DNA of 64,000 nt from Aaosphaeria pasadenensis (taxonomy: Eukaryota; Ascomycota; Dothideomycetes; Pleosporales). This document shows, one piece after another, positions 1 to 12,428 of the stretch. Made by a program: the position numbers and the translations under genes. The stretch is taken from positions 62,001 to 126,000 of the forward strand of contig JAKLMB010000046.1 of assembly GCA_022813625.1 (NCBI GenBank). The letters run 5' to 3'. The notes below the pieces were generated by a model. That model saw nothing but the letters and a program-made list of their open reading frames with translations, did no database searches and was not told the origin of the DNA. Each line of letters starts with the position of its first letter. The stretch's first letter is position 1.

Positions 1-584
1 ACGGTAACGAGCACATTTTCTGTGAATGTTAGTGTTGATAGCAGGATCAAATTATTTGGTTACATACCTTTGATATGCCATGGCCCTGGATTGAGACTGA
101 ACTCAAATTTTGTAAAGGGAATGCGAATCGTAGTCTTGGGCAAGATCTCCGCAAGCCAATGGCCGACGTAGTGTGAAGCGACTTGGACGAAGAGCACTGG
201 GTAAACAGCAGATGTGGTACGGTAGATGCCCATTTGATACAAAATAGCACCAGGAGGAACAAAGATGAAGCAGAGAACAAAGTATCTGAAGGTTATCGTC
301 GGCGCATTTGGATCATCCTCCAGACTGACAATATTACGAACGATCCTAGGAAGTTCGCGTACATCGTTGGGAAGGTCTGCCTCCTCGTCGATATCGCTAG
401 ACCCAGACACTCCAGTGGAATCGTCGTGTTTCTCATCATCACGAGTCTGACCTTTGTCTTGAGGCTTGCTTACCTCCGAAACAATTTCTGTGGCTGGCTC
501 ATTCGTCCCTGTTGTTGCAATTGAATCTGCCTCCTGTTCTGGAGTGGGACTTCTGCGCCGGAGTCGACTAAGCAGCGAAGCCAT
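1..584 (-). CDS. Oligopeptide transporter (OPT family), 5' end only
   Basis: This is the N-terminal part of a proton-coupled OPT-family oligopeptide transporter of the plasma membrane. The start codon is at 584 and exon 1 runs 584-68. A 48-bp intron (67-20) follows, with a GTATGT donor, a perfect CTAAC branch point and a CACAG acceptor. Exon 2 begins at 19 and leaves the window. The first ~80 residues are acidic and Ser/Thr-rich (cytosolic tail). They are followed by the conserved start of the OPT core: the NDVRELPRIVRNIVSLEDDP stretch, a first membrane segment, and GPWHIKENVL across the splice junction, which matches the family block GPFNIKEHVL. An upstream in-frame ATG-less extension to 665 was not used. 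Family assignment is strong. Substrate specificity and intactness of the rest cannot be judged from here. Confidence 0.88.
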
Positions 585-2629
585 GACGCCGAAGTCAGTA
601 GACCCTGCAAAAATGTGAATTTGGCTGATCTGAATGAAAAGAAGGTTGCGCCTGTAACATTGCACAATCTAGAGGCCCATTTATGCGTCCTTTATATGGT
701 ACCTCGTGGAACAGACAACTTGGGTCAAGTGAGGAGAAGCACGGGAACTTGCAGGAAACGAAGCTTCCCCAACGTCGAATAAGGCGTGCTTGGATGCAGC
801 AAACGCCAGATTCCATTGCGATTGCGCAAAATGTTGGATGTCCAGATATGGTCATTATGGTGTTGATTGGTAGGCGGGAGAAGTTGAACCTTCCTAATTA
901 GCCATGGTCCCGCCCCGCAATCAAATTAAGAGTTCTCAACCCGTCACACAAGCCTTTGGTGGCGAGCTTGTCCAGAGCTTGTTTGAACTGGCGTTGTATG
1001 CATTATAGAACATCATGAAAGTGGTGTGAGCTTTCATGGAAACAAATGAATCGTCGTTACGAATCTTGAACGACGCAAGTGAATGTCTTGTATGGTGAAA
1101 ACCTAATCAGATGCACACGTACACAGTGCAGGTTTTTTGATCAAATTCTGTGCCGCAGATGGTTAGCAAACACTGAACCACATGAAGCTTGGGTCTGATA
1201 CATGGGTGGCCCGGATCACAGATGCCGGGTGCAAGATGTAGTGGTTGTTGCATGATGAGCCCGTATCGCAACCGAGTGTCAGGTGAAGGAGTGCTTAACG
1301 TGACGAATTTAAGGATGAATGCTGTAAACCTCGCTCGTTGCCCAAGTCCCATGGTTCCACTAGCACATGTGCTTCCGATGGTATGATTGGTAATGAATCA
1401 CTATCGCGACTGGCAAGGGCCTGGTGACTGCAGAGGCAGGACCTTTTTTTTCGAAGCGCTAATGTTGACCCAGGCCATCGCGGATGAAGGAAAATTGCCA
1501 ACGACAAGCTACCTCCGCAAACCACCAATTAGGATTTCGGAAATAATGATAATGTATTTTTGAGCATTTCAAGACGTTACAAGGACGTGCTGCGGCTCTG
1601 TAACAGTAGCAGAGCTATTCTATTAGCGCAGAAAGGGGTTGAGGTGCCAGACTTAGTGGCAGGTATCCGAGCCCGATTGATTGCACATTTGAACCGGCCT
1701 AAAATATCTGCTTTATGGTTCAGTCTGCAAGTGCTACACGTATGTATTGCTTGTGCCGAGACTAACCTTGAAGTCCACGGTATGCCATTCTACTCTTCTA
1801 TCCCAGCCTCTCTGGACGTAGGATATCTTCATTGCAAATTGGCAACTGATGACCCGAGTGTCCAATGCCTGTATGCCGTTTTCCCGAAGCGAATGGAGAT
1901 ACTATTTGACGAAAGCAGGTTAAAAGCCTGTAGGCTCTCTAGGGACCTAGAAGTTCTGGTCAAACCTGCACAAGTTTTTGGAAGTTTTCTTGATGTTACC
2001 ATTGCAATACGACGCATAGATATAATTCTCGCAAGCGTGAAACGCATGCCTATTAGTAGGATAATGTCCAATTAACAAGTTGTAGTAAACGCTATCTAAT
2101 GCTTGGATATCTCTAATGGATCCAATTCCGTGATTACATTCGAAAGCTTTGGTTATGCAGGGTACAACACATCGCCTAGGAATGAGAAATGATCGCTATA
2201 GCTGTGTAGTGATTTCATTTCGGCGATGCCCATTTAATTCTATTGCCGAGTAAAATATACTGTTCGTACTGAAGGGAACGAATGGAGATAAGAGAACCTA
2301 GCAATCAATGTCAACGATCCATCGTTGAGGTTGCTATTGGGCCGTTGGATCGATAATGTCGCAACGCAGCCAAAAAATATCACAGGTAAACCATACGGCC
2401 TGCTGCAAATTCTTTTATCATTTTCAGAGAATGGGTGTTAAGAATTGTTGTAATGGAGCAGACAATATTGGAGGTCATTTGTAAAACCACGTGACCGACC
2501 CCTCCAATTACGCCACGTGAAAGCGCGGCGCGACTTTTAGTCATCCCGCCCACCGTGGCGCCGGGGTCACCTCCGTTGTGTCAATAAACAAAAACACAAC
2601 AACTAACAACAACAGCAAAAGCCGCCAAC
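585..2629. other. Intergenic region, OPT / SMC2 divergent promoters
   Basis: No gene is supported in these 2.0 kb. The two flanking genes are divergent, so both promoters lie here. The right end holds a compact SMC2 promoter (separate entry). One open frame at 1560-2075 (171 codons from TTG, no early ATG) has no recognisable domain and is treated as chance. Confidence 0.6.
2488..2519. promoter_or_regulatory. Paired CACGTG boxes and CCAAT box upstream of SMC2
   Basis: Two CACGTG palindromes (2488-2493 and 2514-2519) flank a CCAAT box at 2504-2508, about 110-140 bp before the SMC2 start. The first reads GTCACGTG on the minus strand, matching the RTCACRTG element bound by Cbf1-type bHLH factors. 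CCAAT is the HAP/CBF element. The binding factors are inferred. Confidence 0.5.
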
Positions 2630-5600
2630 ATGAGGGTTGTTGAGATAGTTATAGATGTTAGTATGGCCACAGGATTCATGACAATTAGTCTGACGAATGT
2701 TTAGGGCTTCAAATCCTACGCCGTCCGCACAGTCATTTCCGGCTGGTTTGTTTACCTCACCCGTCGAAAGCGATGTATAACTCACAGCCGACAGGGACGC
2801 AAGTTTCAACTCGATCACTGGCTTGAACGGGTCCGGAAAGTCGAATATATTGGATGCGATATGCTTCGTGCTTGGTATAACGAATATGAGTACTGTTCGG
2901 GCGCAAAACCTTCAGGTTAGACGACCGTTCACACGATATGATCTCTAGACCCTAATACTATTCCGTAGGATCTTATCTACAAGCGCGGACAAGCCGGCGT
3001 CACAAAAGCGAGCGTCACGATCGTCTTCGACAATAGCGACAAATCGAAGAGCCCCCTCGGCCATCTTGAACATGCGCAAATATCGGTGACAAGACAGATT
3101 GTCATGGGCGGTACGAGTAAATACCTCATAAACGGTGTACGAGCACAACAGCAATCCGTGCAAACTCTTTTTCAACAAGTCGGTCTCAATATCAACAACC
3201 CAAATTTCCTCATTATGCAGGGTCGCATCACAAAGGTCCTCAACATGAAGGCAGAGGAGATCCTTGCTATGATCGAGGAGGCAGCTGGTACACGTATGTT
3301 TGAAGACAGACGAGACAAGGCATTCAAGACGATGGCCAAAAAGGAAATGAAGGTTCAGGAGATTACGGAATTGCTGCAGGACGAAATCGACCCGAAGCTC
3401 GAAAAGCTAAGGCAAGAGAAGCGCGCTTTTCTAGATTTCCAACAAACACAGAGTGATCTTGAACGCTTGACCAGACTAGTGGTGGCATACGAATATGTAA
3501 AGAACAAAGAGAGGCTCCGGCAGTCCGCTGGTGATCTTGAAGCTAAGAAGCAACGGGCGACAGACCTGGAAGCATCCGCTATCCGCATGAGGAAGGAGAT
3601 CGAGTTTCTCGAAGAAGACAAGAAGAAAGTCAAAGCTACGCGAGAAAAGGAGCTTCGACAGGGTGGTAAATTCCAAGCCCTCGAAGAAAAAGTGAAGGAG
3701 CATTCTCATGGCATGGTTCGATTGACGACCAATTTAGACCTGAAAAAGTCTGGCTTGAAAGAAGACATCGAACGGAGGAAAGGGGTTGAAAGCAGCATTG
3801 AAGAACTCGAAGCGCAACTCAGGGAGAAACAACACGCATACGAGAGATTACAGGAGAAATACAATGCCGCGCACGATGAGGTCACGAAACAGAAGAAAGA
3901 TGTCGAGGAGAAAGAGGAGCTTTTGCAAACACTTCAAACAGGTGTAGGCTCAAAAGAAGGCCAGGAAAGTGGCTACCAGGGTCAATTGCAAGAAGCAAGG
4001 AACCGGGTCAGCGCTGCTGCCACCGAGCAAGAGCAGAAGAAGCTCCAGATATCTCATTTTGAGAAGCAAATCAAGGAAGACGAACCGAAGGCTAAAAAGG
4101 CGAAAGAGCAAAATTCCGGCCTGCTAAAGGAGCTGGAAGTACTCAAGAGCCAAGCTAGGCGCCTCGAGTCCGAGTTGACCAAGATGGGCTTCGAACCTGA
4201 GAAGGACGCGGAGATGTACCAGCAGGAATCACACATTCAGGCCCGGATAAGAGATCTGAGACAACAAGCAGATGGCTTGAAACGGCGCGTGGCGAACATC
4301 GATTTCAGCTACAGTGACCCATCACCCAATTTCGACCGTTCGCGGGTCAAGGGTCTTGTCGCTCAACTGTTCACACTTGACAAAAACCACACCCGCGCAG
4401 GTACTGCGCTCGAAATTTGTGCCGGCGGTCGCTTGTATAATGTCGTCGTGGATACTGCAGCGACCGGTACAGAGCTCCTGCAGAAGGGAAAACTCAAGAA
4501 ACGAGTGACACTTATCCCTCTCAACAAAATCGCTGCATTCCGTGCTTCAGCGGAGAAGATAGGTGCTGCACAACGGCTGGCACCAGGGAAGGTTGACTTG
4601 GCCCTTTCATTGATTGGGTATGAGGACGAGGTCACTGCTGCCATGGACTACGTTTTCGGCTCAACGCTTGTATGTGATGACGCGGAGACAGCCAAGCGCG
4701 TAACTTTCGATCCTGCAGTTCGTATGAAGAGTGTCACGCTCGAGGGAGATGTCTACGACCCTGCAGGAACATTATCCGGAGGTAGTGCACCACAGTCAAG
4801 TGGCGTTCTCGTCACACTGCAGAAGCTGAACGAAATCAACACGGAACTAGCATCACAGGAAAGGTCGCTCCATGACCTCCAAGCCACGATGGCTCGTGAG
4901 AAGAAGAAGATGGATGCAGCTCGCAAAACAAAGCAAGACTTTGATCTCAAGACGCACGAAATCAAACTCACAGAAGAGCAAATAAGTGGAAACTCTTCGT
5001 CTTCGGTTAGTTTTTGGGCATCGCATGGAAGAATAATAGTAGAAGCTAACATATCACAGATTATTCAACGTGTTGAAGAGATGAAGAGCAGCATCGTGCA
5101 GTTAAAGGAAGATATCAAAGTCGCCAAGGCAAGACAAGACGAAGCGGCCAAGGACATCAAGCGTATTGAGCGGGACATGAATGAATTCGAGAACAACAAG
5201 GACAGCAAGCTTGCAGAGCTTCAAAATTCCCTGGAGAAGTTGAGGAAAGCTTACACTAAAAACAATGCAGCCATCAAGCCGCTTCAATCCACCATGCGTG
5301 AAGCTATGGTAGAGTCTGAACAGTGCGGCGCCGACCTAGCTAGCGCACAAGATCAATTGCAGGACATCCAGACTAGTCTGCAAGCACAGCAGAAGGAGAT
5401 AGACGACCTTATTGCTGAGCAAGCAACACTAAAGGTATATACACATTTCGCATCAATTTGGTACATTACTGATGTGTTATAGGATGCCCATGACCTCGCA
5501 CAAGCGGACCTAGCTGACGAGCAGGCCAAACTGACCGGGTTCGATGATGAACTCCGCGAATTAGATGACACGATCAGAGCAAAGAAATCATCTATTGATG

Positions 5601-6483
5601 AAGATAGTCTTGAGCAGCAGAAGCTGACGCATGTGATTGAGCAGTCCAATAAGGCACAAGATGAAGCTGCAAGCAGGCTGAAATCGCTCGAGAACGAGCA
5701 CGAATGGATTGCTGATGAGGAGGAGCTTTTTGGACGACCGAGCACTCCATACGACTTCAAAGGAGCCAACATGGCGGACTGTAAGGCAAAACGCAAGAAC
5801 TTACTTGATCGATTCCAAGGGATGAAGAACAAGATCAACCCGAAGGTCATGGCCATGATCGATAATGTCGAGAAGAAAGAAGCTAGCCTCAAACGAAACA
5901 TGGCCACAGTGATCAAAGACAAGAAGAAAATCGAAGAAACGATCGAAAACCTTGATCTGTACAAGAAGGAGGCTCTCCACAAGACATGGACTAAGGTCAA
6001 CGGCGACTTCGGTCAGATCTTCAATGAGCTGCTCCCAGGTAGTTTCGCTAAGCTTGACCCGCCTGAGGGCAAGACCATTGCAGATGGGCTTGAAGTAAAG
6101 GTTATGTTGGGTAAAGTTTGGAAGCAGTCGCTGACTGAATTGAGCGGTGGGCAGCGGTAAGTGGTTCCCACCTGTGACGTCTGTCGGAAGCAAAGTCCGC
6201 CGTATTAATACGTGTCAGGTCACTCATCGCATTATCACTCATCATGGCACTGCTCCAGTTCAAGCCGGCACCAATGTACATCCTTGACGAGGTGGATGCT
6301 GCGCTAGATCTGTCGCACACGCAGAACATTGGGCGGCTGATCAAGACACGGTTCAAGGGCTCACAGTTCATCGTTGTGAGTCTGAAAGACGGCATGTTCC
6401 AAAACGCCAACCGGATCTTCAAGACGAGATTTGTGGACGGAACCAGTGTGGTGCAAGCACTTACAGCAGCCGACCTAAGGTAA
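2630..6483 (+). CDS. smc2: Structural maintenance of chromosomes protein 2 (condensin ATPase)
   Basis: SMC2 is the condensin ATPase subunit that pairs with SMC4 to compact mitotic chromosomes. Seven exons: 2630-2656, 2705-2745, 2795-2915, 2969-5005, 5060-5434, 5483-6156, 6219-6483, giving 1179 residues, the usual fungal length. Walker A GLNGSGKS is at residues 32-39. The N-terminal head continues with QNLQDLIYKRGQAGVTKASV. A long coiled coil follows, then the hinge at roughly 500-680 (around GTALEICAGGRLYNVVVD), a second coiled coil, the LSGGQR signature, and Walker B MYILDEVDAALD near residue 1111. The first 113 codons are split by three tiny introns. The 54-bp intron 5006-5059 is a multiple of three without a stop, but its GTTAGT donor and CACAG acceptor interrupt a conserved helix, so it is spliced in this model. 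No anomalies are seen. Confidence 0.97.
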
Positions 6484-7394
6484 AGAAGGTAGAGAGGCAG
6501 AGAAACAACGAGTAGTATGAGCGTTTTCCCTTCTAAGCATTGGAGTCTCTCGTTGTTATTCTCCTCTCTCTTGAAGTCGGCGATGGTGGTTTTTTGTGGT
6601 CGCCGATTCAAGTTGCACACAGTAAGTGCGTGTATATATATATGATCTGGGTCTATATCATGGTTTGGGATGCATGTGTAACAATTGGGATTGGCTTCAT
6701 GAGGAGAGATACCCAGAAGGCTGGGAGGCGGGACAGCCATGAATCGCATCATTGGACAGGCGTTGAGGATCTGGGACATGGGTGGGATTCAACGAAATGC
6801 TTATGTTGTTTATTGAAATGGCATGGCTAAACGACTGGAGTGGACTGAATACGATTCCCAATCTATTGTGTACGCGACCGGACCGGCGGTTGGGTTCAAG
6901 AACATGTCACGCTGGCGCAAGGATGTTCTTGTTTGATTCTAGACGAATCATCTGTGGGCATTGGCGATGGGGCTCAAGTTGACAGTCTGAACTCTGAAGC
7001 TGGCTGGGTTTCTAGTAGGATTCTAAGTGGGTTCTAAGTGGATTCTAGTCGTTCTTCTATCGGGCCTTTACTCCTGGTCTTATTCACTGCCAAGGCGCAC
7101 CATCGGCGCAAAAGTGTGAATTGATTGGGGCATCTTCGTTTAAGGTTGTTCCAAACTTCTTCGGCCTTCCCGATATGGACTTTATCCGGTCTACTTTCCT
7201 CTTTACGGCCCTTTAACACAACAATGTACTCCACCTCAATCTGCTTTGTATCCATCACTCATCATGACATTTATCCTACCTTGACGGCTCGACGCGGCTG
7301 CTTTCCGTTCGCATCTTCCCACCACCTGGAATTATACTTCTTTTCCACCTAAGGCGTCCACTACATTGTTCTGCAACCCCCACGAGGCTCCCAT
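6484..7394. other. Intergenic region after SMC2
   Basis: Holds the SMC2 3' region and the promoter of the next gene. A short degenerate run of TTCTAAGTGG-like units lies near 7012-7050. There is no supported gene; the short open frames here lack family features. Confidence 0.6.
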
Positions 7395-9491
7395 ATGTCG
7401 CCGTCTCCCGCCAAAACCTTGGCCGATCTTACACCGTACACTGTCAACGACTCAGTCTACACCCTAAACGTACACCATCCTGCATCCGATCCTGTCCCTG
7501 ATCCTGAACCTGAGTTCTTCGCAGTCACGAAACGTGATTCTGGTAACCACAACGACTTCGATGTTAGCCTGCCTGCAAAGCCTGCTCTTGCGATCGACTC
7601 CATTCACCCAAGCACCGGGATTTCTTCCGAGCACGCTGGTCGTGTCACGATTGGCATAGAGGACTCGACGTATACACCACGGTCTCAACTTGTACCCGAC
7701 ACACTCGCAAACCTGTCGTCCGAAAACTCGTGCGGTCCAACTTCATCTGTTCCAAGTATCTGGGACGTCTCTCCAGAGGCACACGCCAATTCTTCCCCAC
7801 CAAGTCTCCTCCCGAGCAGATTTGGATGTATCAATACCGAAAGTAAGCTATCACACTCTGGTCCAATGTCGTCCACTTCGGGTTCTAGCGATGATGTTTC
7901 GCGAAAAGACACCACGCGCTCTTCAACAAGCAGCATCGCTAGGGGCCTCAGGAGAACGAATCCGGACATGAGAATGTTCGACCAGGCCAAAGAGGCTAAC
8001 GACTCCAGGAAAAGACGAAATTCAGAGAGAACTGATGAACATCCCCGCCCTCAGACAAAGTTAGCATACGTACCCCCAAACTTCAATTCTCCGCCCGTAT
8101 CGGAAGTACTTCATGGCGTAGAAAAAGCCTCGCAACAGATCCAGCATACAGAAGAACATGTCAAGAAAGCCAATATCACCAGTCCAACGCAAAGGGGAAT
8201 AAAAGACAGGAGGAACCTGCTTCCGACGGAAGCACAGAAGCTTACTCTTCCAATGGAATTATCGTCGCTCCCCGGACGTTGCATGCCAGCAGCAGCGCTC
8301 GTAAATATCAAGGATCTTTCACACCCTCGGCCGCAAAGCCCATCCGTTCACAAGGTGCCTCTAGCTTGTGCTGCTGCAAGCTCTGACTCCTCGCCCGGCT
8401 TTCTTCCATTCACCGTTACTACTATATCCAGTGGCTCATCGATCAGTCACGATGGAATACCCTCACCGCAGTCTCCCCAAAGCCCCCAGGCTCGTCGCAC
8501 CAAGGACCTCCGCTACACGTCCCGTGCGCTGTTCGGAAGGAATCGTAATGGTACTAACGACAACCCACAGCCAAAGGCAAACCAGACTTCTCTCCCATCA
8601 CCTATTAGCCCTAATACAACAGCCATGGAGGAGGCCCAGCAAATAGCGAAAAACACTCGGAGGCGCTGGGGTGGGTCCAAATCATTCAACACAGAGCCGC
8701 TTACCCCGGATTCACCAAGTCCCGATTCATCGAGCCATCGCTTCTCTTTAAGCAGATTTCTCAACGGCAGGAAACATAAACGGAGCTCTTCGGGCACTTC
8801 CCCTGCGCACACTGTTTGCTCAGATGAGCCTAGCATAAGAGGCTCTACATCTTTTCCGCAAGAGGCATTCCTGGAAAGTGTAGCTCATTTGTCGTGTCCG
8901 CCGGATTTTGTTCCACCTGGTCTCCAGCGCGTTCCCACGCCCAACCCTAACAACAAGGACCGTGATGCGAAGCCGAACGACTTCTACTTCGACTCCATGG
9001 GCAATCTGAAGGCCAATCATTCATCAACCGCACGAAGAGAGGAGTGGGACTCCGATGCACTTCTCTTGTCCGCGATTAGATACCACGCTCCCTTTTCCGA
9101 CGTTTCCTTTACCGACTCATCATATCGACCTTCGCCACGATCGAAGCCGCGATCAGATTCTCCGGTACCAATGGTCGATCAAGATGATTGGTTCCGCGTG
9201 CAGTACGGTTATGAGGACTCTATGTACTGTAACGAACAGCTCTTCAGCCCGGAGGCTCGCGCAAAGCACGAGTGGGTCCTTCCGGAGCATTTACCCACGA
9301 GCCCGCTCTGCCCATTACACGTGAAATACAAAGGACCAAACAAAGGCGTCTGTGTTTACCACGGTATAGAAGAAGACCAGGTCACTGGGTCGGAAAAGAA
9401 GATGAAGACAATGGATACCCCTGTAGAGGAAAGGGTGGGATCTCTTTCCAGAGTGAAGTCCAGGAGGCTGGCTAGTCTATCTGGTCCTTAA
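7395..9491 (+). CDS. Disordered fungal hypothetical protein with conserved Cys/His tail
   Basis: A single-exon gene encoding 698 residues. About 600 residues are low-complexity Ser/Pro/Thr-rich sequence expected to be disordered, with basic phosphosite-like patches such as SRFLNGRKHKRSSSG and many SP dipeptides. The only ordered-looking part is near the C terminus: an acidic-aromatic stretch DDWFRVQYGYEDSMYCNEQL, followed by CPLHVKYKGPNKGVCVYHG at about residues 640-658. Its CPxH...GxCxYHG pattern recurs, as I remember, in other fungal proteins of unknown function. A small metal-binding or interaction module is possible but unproven. The first ATG of the frame is used and agrees with a pyrimidine-rich leader. 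I cannot assign a function. Confidence 0.75.
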   Translation: MSPSPAKTLADLTPYTVNDSVYTLNVHHPASDPVPDPEPEFFAVTKRDSGNHNDFDVSLPAKPALAIDSIHPSTGISSEHAGRVTIGIEDSTYTPRSQLVPDTLANLSSENSCGPTSSVPSIWDVSPEAHANSSPPSLLPSRFGCINTESKLSHSGPMSSTSGSSDDVSRKDTTRSSTSSIARGLRRTNPDMRMFDQAKEANDSRKRRNSERTDEHPRPQTKLAYVPPNFNSPPVSEVLHGVEKASQQIQHTEEHVKKANITSPTQRGIKDRRNLLPTEAQKLTLPMELSSLPGRCMPAAALVNIKDLSHPRPQSPSVHKVPLACAAASSDSSPGFLPFTVTTISSGSSISHDGIPSPQSPQSPQARRTKDLRYTSRALFGRNRNGTNDNPQPKANQTSLPSPISPNTTAMEEAQQIAKNTRRRWGGSKSFNTEPLTPDSPSPDSSSHRFSLSRFLNGRKHKRSSSGTSPAHTVCSDEPSIRGSTSFPQEAFLESVAHLSCPPDFVPPGLQRVPTPNPNNKDRDAKPNDFYFDSMGNLKANHSSTARREEWDSDALLLSAIRYHAPFSDVSFTDSSYRPSPRSKPRSDSPVPMVDQDDWFRVQYGYEDSMYCNEQLFSPEARAKHEWVLPEHLPTSPLCPLHVKYKGPNKGVCVYHGIEEDQVTGSEKKMKTMDTPVEERVGSLSRVKSRRLASLSGP

Positions 9492-9841
9492 TGTCGGAGA
9501 AGAGGTTATAGAAGGAAGGCGTTGCGTATCGCCAGGAGCCATTAGACAGGATGAGATGAGAGGACTGACGTTGTTTACCTTGCTCATAAAGGACCGCTAT
9601 GATACCCCGTTCGATAACGAGAAAGACGACGCAAATGTATTTTTATGATTCTTTCATTCCTTTTGCTTCCAACCGGTGACTCTTGAACTCTGAGTGATGC
9701 ATTGATTATCATTCTGTCACTTGGCATGTGCAGTCTTGAACATAAATCATCATGTACTTCTAGCAACGCAATGGAGACAATTATTGACATTAAAAGCCAT
9801 CCGTAATGTTCTGCTGCCTCACTACTCGGCCCGTGGCAACA
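9492..9841. other. Convergent 3' region
   Basis: The 3' flanks of two convergent genes. No coding or RNA signal is seen. Confidence 0.6.
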
Positions 9842-12428
9842 CTACCCAAACAGCTTGCCTTGACGCCTCATAGCGCCCACACCGGCTTTCCTCAATGGAC
9901 TGTTGTCCCACGCCTGGGTGAAACCATCTTCATCACTATCGCGATCTACATCTGCCAAATCAACTCCCGTGACCCCTTCATCGAATTCCTCGTCGTCGTC
10001 TTCACCTCCAATTCCCAACACGCTAACATCGCCGTTCTCGAAGTCACCATCGCCATCCGCTGGGGCCATTCTCTCCGCCGACCGTTCCTCCGGCGAAAAG
10101 ATGGGGCTGTGCGCGACCCGCGGCCTACTCCTAAAGACACGGTCGTAGTCTACCTCGTCGGAGAAGAGGTCCTCCTTCGGGGTGTGGGCGCTGGCGCTAC
10201 TCTTCGCTTCCTCGATGGCATGGAACGAGCGGCGATTCCGCGGGGTGTCGAACTGATTCACGGGGAAGAGAGATTGCCTCGCGGAGCTTTCTCGCTTCTT
10301 TTTCTTTCTCTCCTCCTCGGCAGAGGGCCTATGCGCAGACATGGCTGCCATGCTTAGGCGTGTGCGATCGAGGAGGGAGGTCCGCCTGTTGAGTGCGGGT
10401 TCTTGGTCTTCCGCTATGGTTGGAGGGGGAGGGAGCTCCGGGAGGCTAGGAGAGAGCATGTCGGAGTCCTCGTTTATGGGCGCGAAGCTGCTTGTGTGGG
10501 CCATGGACATTCGAGTGCGTTCGACGAGGGAGAGACGCGGCTGCGGCTTCTTCACGGGCGAGGGCGTGGCGTTCCCGATTGACGATATGATTTGCTCTGC
10601 CATGGCCTCCTCTTCTGTTTGAGGTGGAAGTTCCAAGACGGGTGGCTCTGATGGGAAATAGGGAGTTGGGGATGGCGATGGTGGCACGGATGTCTCTAAT
10701 GGTGGTGAATCTGCTTCTTCATTCACCGGCGATGGAGATGTAGCAGTTGGAAGAGCGTCAGACATTCCTTGGTGAGTTTCATCTTCTGCTGTAGGGGAAG
10801 GCTGTAGATGCGGAGAAATTGCGCGAGTGGGTCGAGGAAGGACCGGAGCAGAGCTCATGATCGTTGAAGGTTGGCCAACTAACGTCGCGTCGGAGTCAAT
10901 TGGACTGTCTGTAACTTCGCGAGGGTGCGGTCGGATCGGAAATAAATCTCGCGATTGTTTACGCGTTTGATGTTGCGGATATGTGGTAGTATTATCCGTT
11001 TTATGACCGAGATTTCGAGCTGTTTGGACGACATCTGGCTGTTTCTGGCGTGTGGGTGGATGCGAGATAGTTGATGTAGAGCTCTGTTGCGTCTGTGAGC
11101 GTGTAGTACTTTGTCGAGTTGTTTTCGTTTGGGAGATCTGTTCAAGCCCATCGTGTAGCTCTGAAATGATGCCCGCATACTCTGGACGCAACTTGGGAGC
11201 AGTCACTGGTACTTTGTGGTTGTCCCTACGATTTCGAACCTGGAATTGTAAATGATCTTCAAATTTGAATTCTGTTCCAGTTGTTCGAGATTTCGAGGCC
11301 GTTGAGGACGGTTCGGCTGTATCGTTTCGCAGTCGGTCGTGAAATTGCTGCCACTTCTGCAATCTGCTCTGCTGCTCTTGGACCCTCGACTGAAGATTTT
11401 CCAAGAGACCTGCCTCAGGTAGAGCTTCTTCAGGCTTACGCCCAGCCTCGACAATCCTCCATACGCTTTCAAACCTACGCTTCAAAAAGGCATCTTCCGC
11501 CTGCGCGTTGTCTCCATGTAGCATAGCATCAATCCATTTACGATCGCCAACCCAATTGTCGTAAAGATGTTTCTTTATGGCGGCAGCCTCATTTTCTGGA
11601 ACCAGCGGTCTCGAAGACCGAGGAGTTGCCTTGGAATGTTTTATCCTGGCGTTGAAATCATTTGCCTTCGCATTCATAACACTCTCGAACTCCGCATAGC
11701 GTTTCCGTTTCTCATCCTTTCGCTTCAAGATGTTTCTTAGCGCCCCTTTGTGCGCGATTGCGAGCGGCAACAGAGATGCTTGGGATTCGACGGAGAGTGT
11801 AGCAGTAGTAGAATACTGACGAGCAACGGAGGCCGTTGTACTTTCAGCGGGTTGGGCTGCTAGAACCTTCTTCAAGACGGTAGTTGAGAAACCAGCCAAT
11901 AACTCAAAAAACTTCTCGCCCTTACATTCGTCTAGCATCGTCTTGCGGAGCACGGCGTCTCTGCTCAAGATCCCATTCTTTTTTAACTCGTTGAGGCATC
12001 GATACAAAGCGGCGCGGAGGTTCAGCGATTGGAGAGGTTCGAGAGGAGGGAAGAACGGCTGGAGCTTCTGTTGTTTGTAGGTCAGTATGTGCAATTTAGC
12101 ATGTTCAACTTTATGTTCGTACCTGACTGGTCTCATCATGATCCCATATTTCGAACAGGCGGAACAGCGCCCATTCTACACCGCCAATTCTTTGTTTCTG
12201 GTCTGCGGCCTTGGAAGAGAATGTTTGTACACCGATATTTGGCCAATCCGGTAGTAAGTCCAAGTCCAGTAGTCTGAGGTTGGTCACAAAGATTCTAGTG
12301 TCTGATGGCGGGAGCGGATTGCTGATCGGAGGTGGCTTGTTGTTTGTTTTGACCGACAAGCTGCGCGCTGGTGCTTGCGCGGAGGTAGTTGTCGTTGCGG
12401 AGGAGGCTTGTGATGTTGACCGAGACAT
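9842..12428 (-). CDS. HAUS augmin-like complex subunit 6, N-terminal domain protein
   Basis: This resembles the augmin subunit 6 family (HAUS6_N). Augmin recruits gamma-tubulin to existing spindle microtubules for branching nucleation. Two exons on the minus strand: 12428-12123 and 12067-9842, giving 843 residues. The 55-bp intron has a GTACG donor, TACTGAC branch and CAACAG acceptor. The conserved domain covers about residues 40-290 and contains FVTNLRLLDLDLLPDWPNI, DQKQRIGGVEWALFRLFEIW and, across the junction, KLQPFFPPLEPLQSLNLRAA. The rest is mostly disordered, with repeated L-x-x-RTR-x-S-x-A blocks (LVERTRMSMA, LLDRTRLSMA), and ends in a very acidic stretch before LFG. The family call rests on this N-terminal block; partners would be the other augmin subunits elsewhere in the genome. 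Confidence 0.85.

Noticed and set aside
1560..2075. 171-codon plus-strand frame upstream of SMC2
   Set aside because: It starts only at TTG, its first ATG is in the middle, and it has no recognisable domain, splice extension or codon bias like the neighbours.
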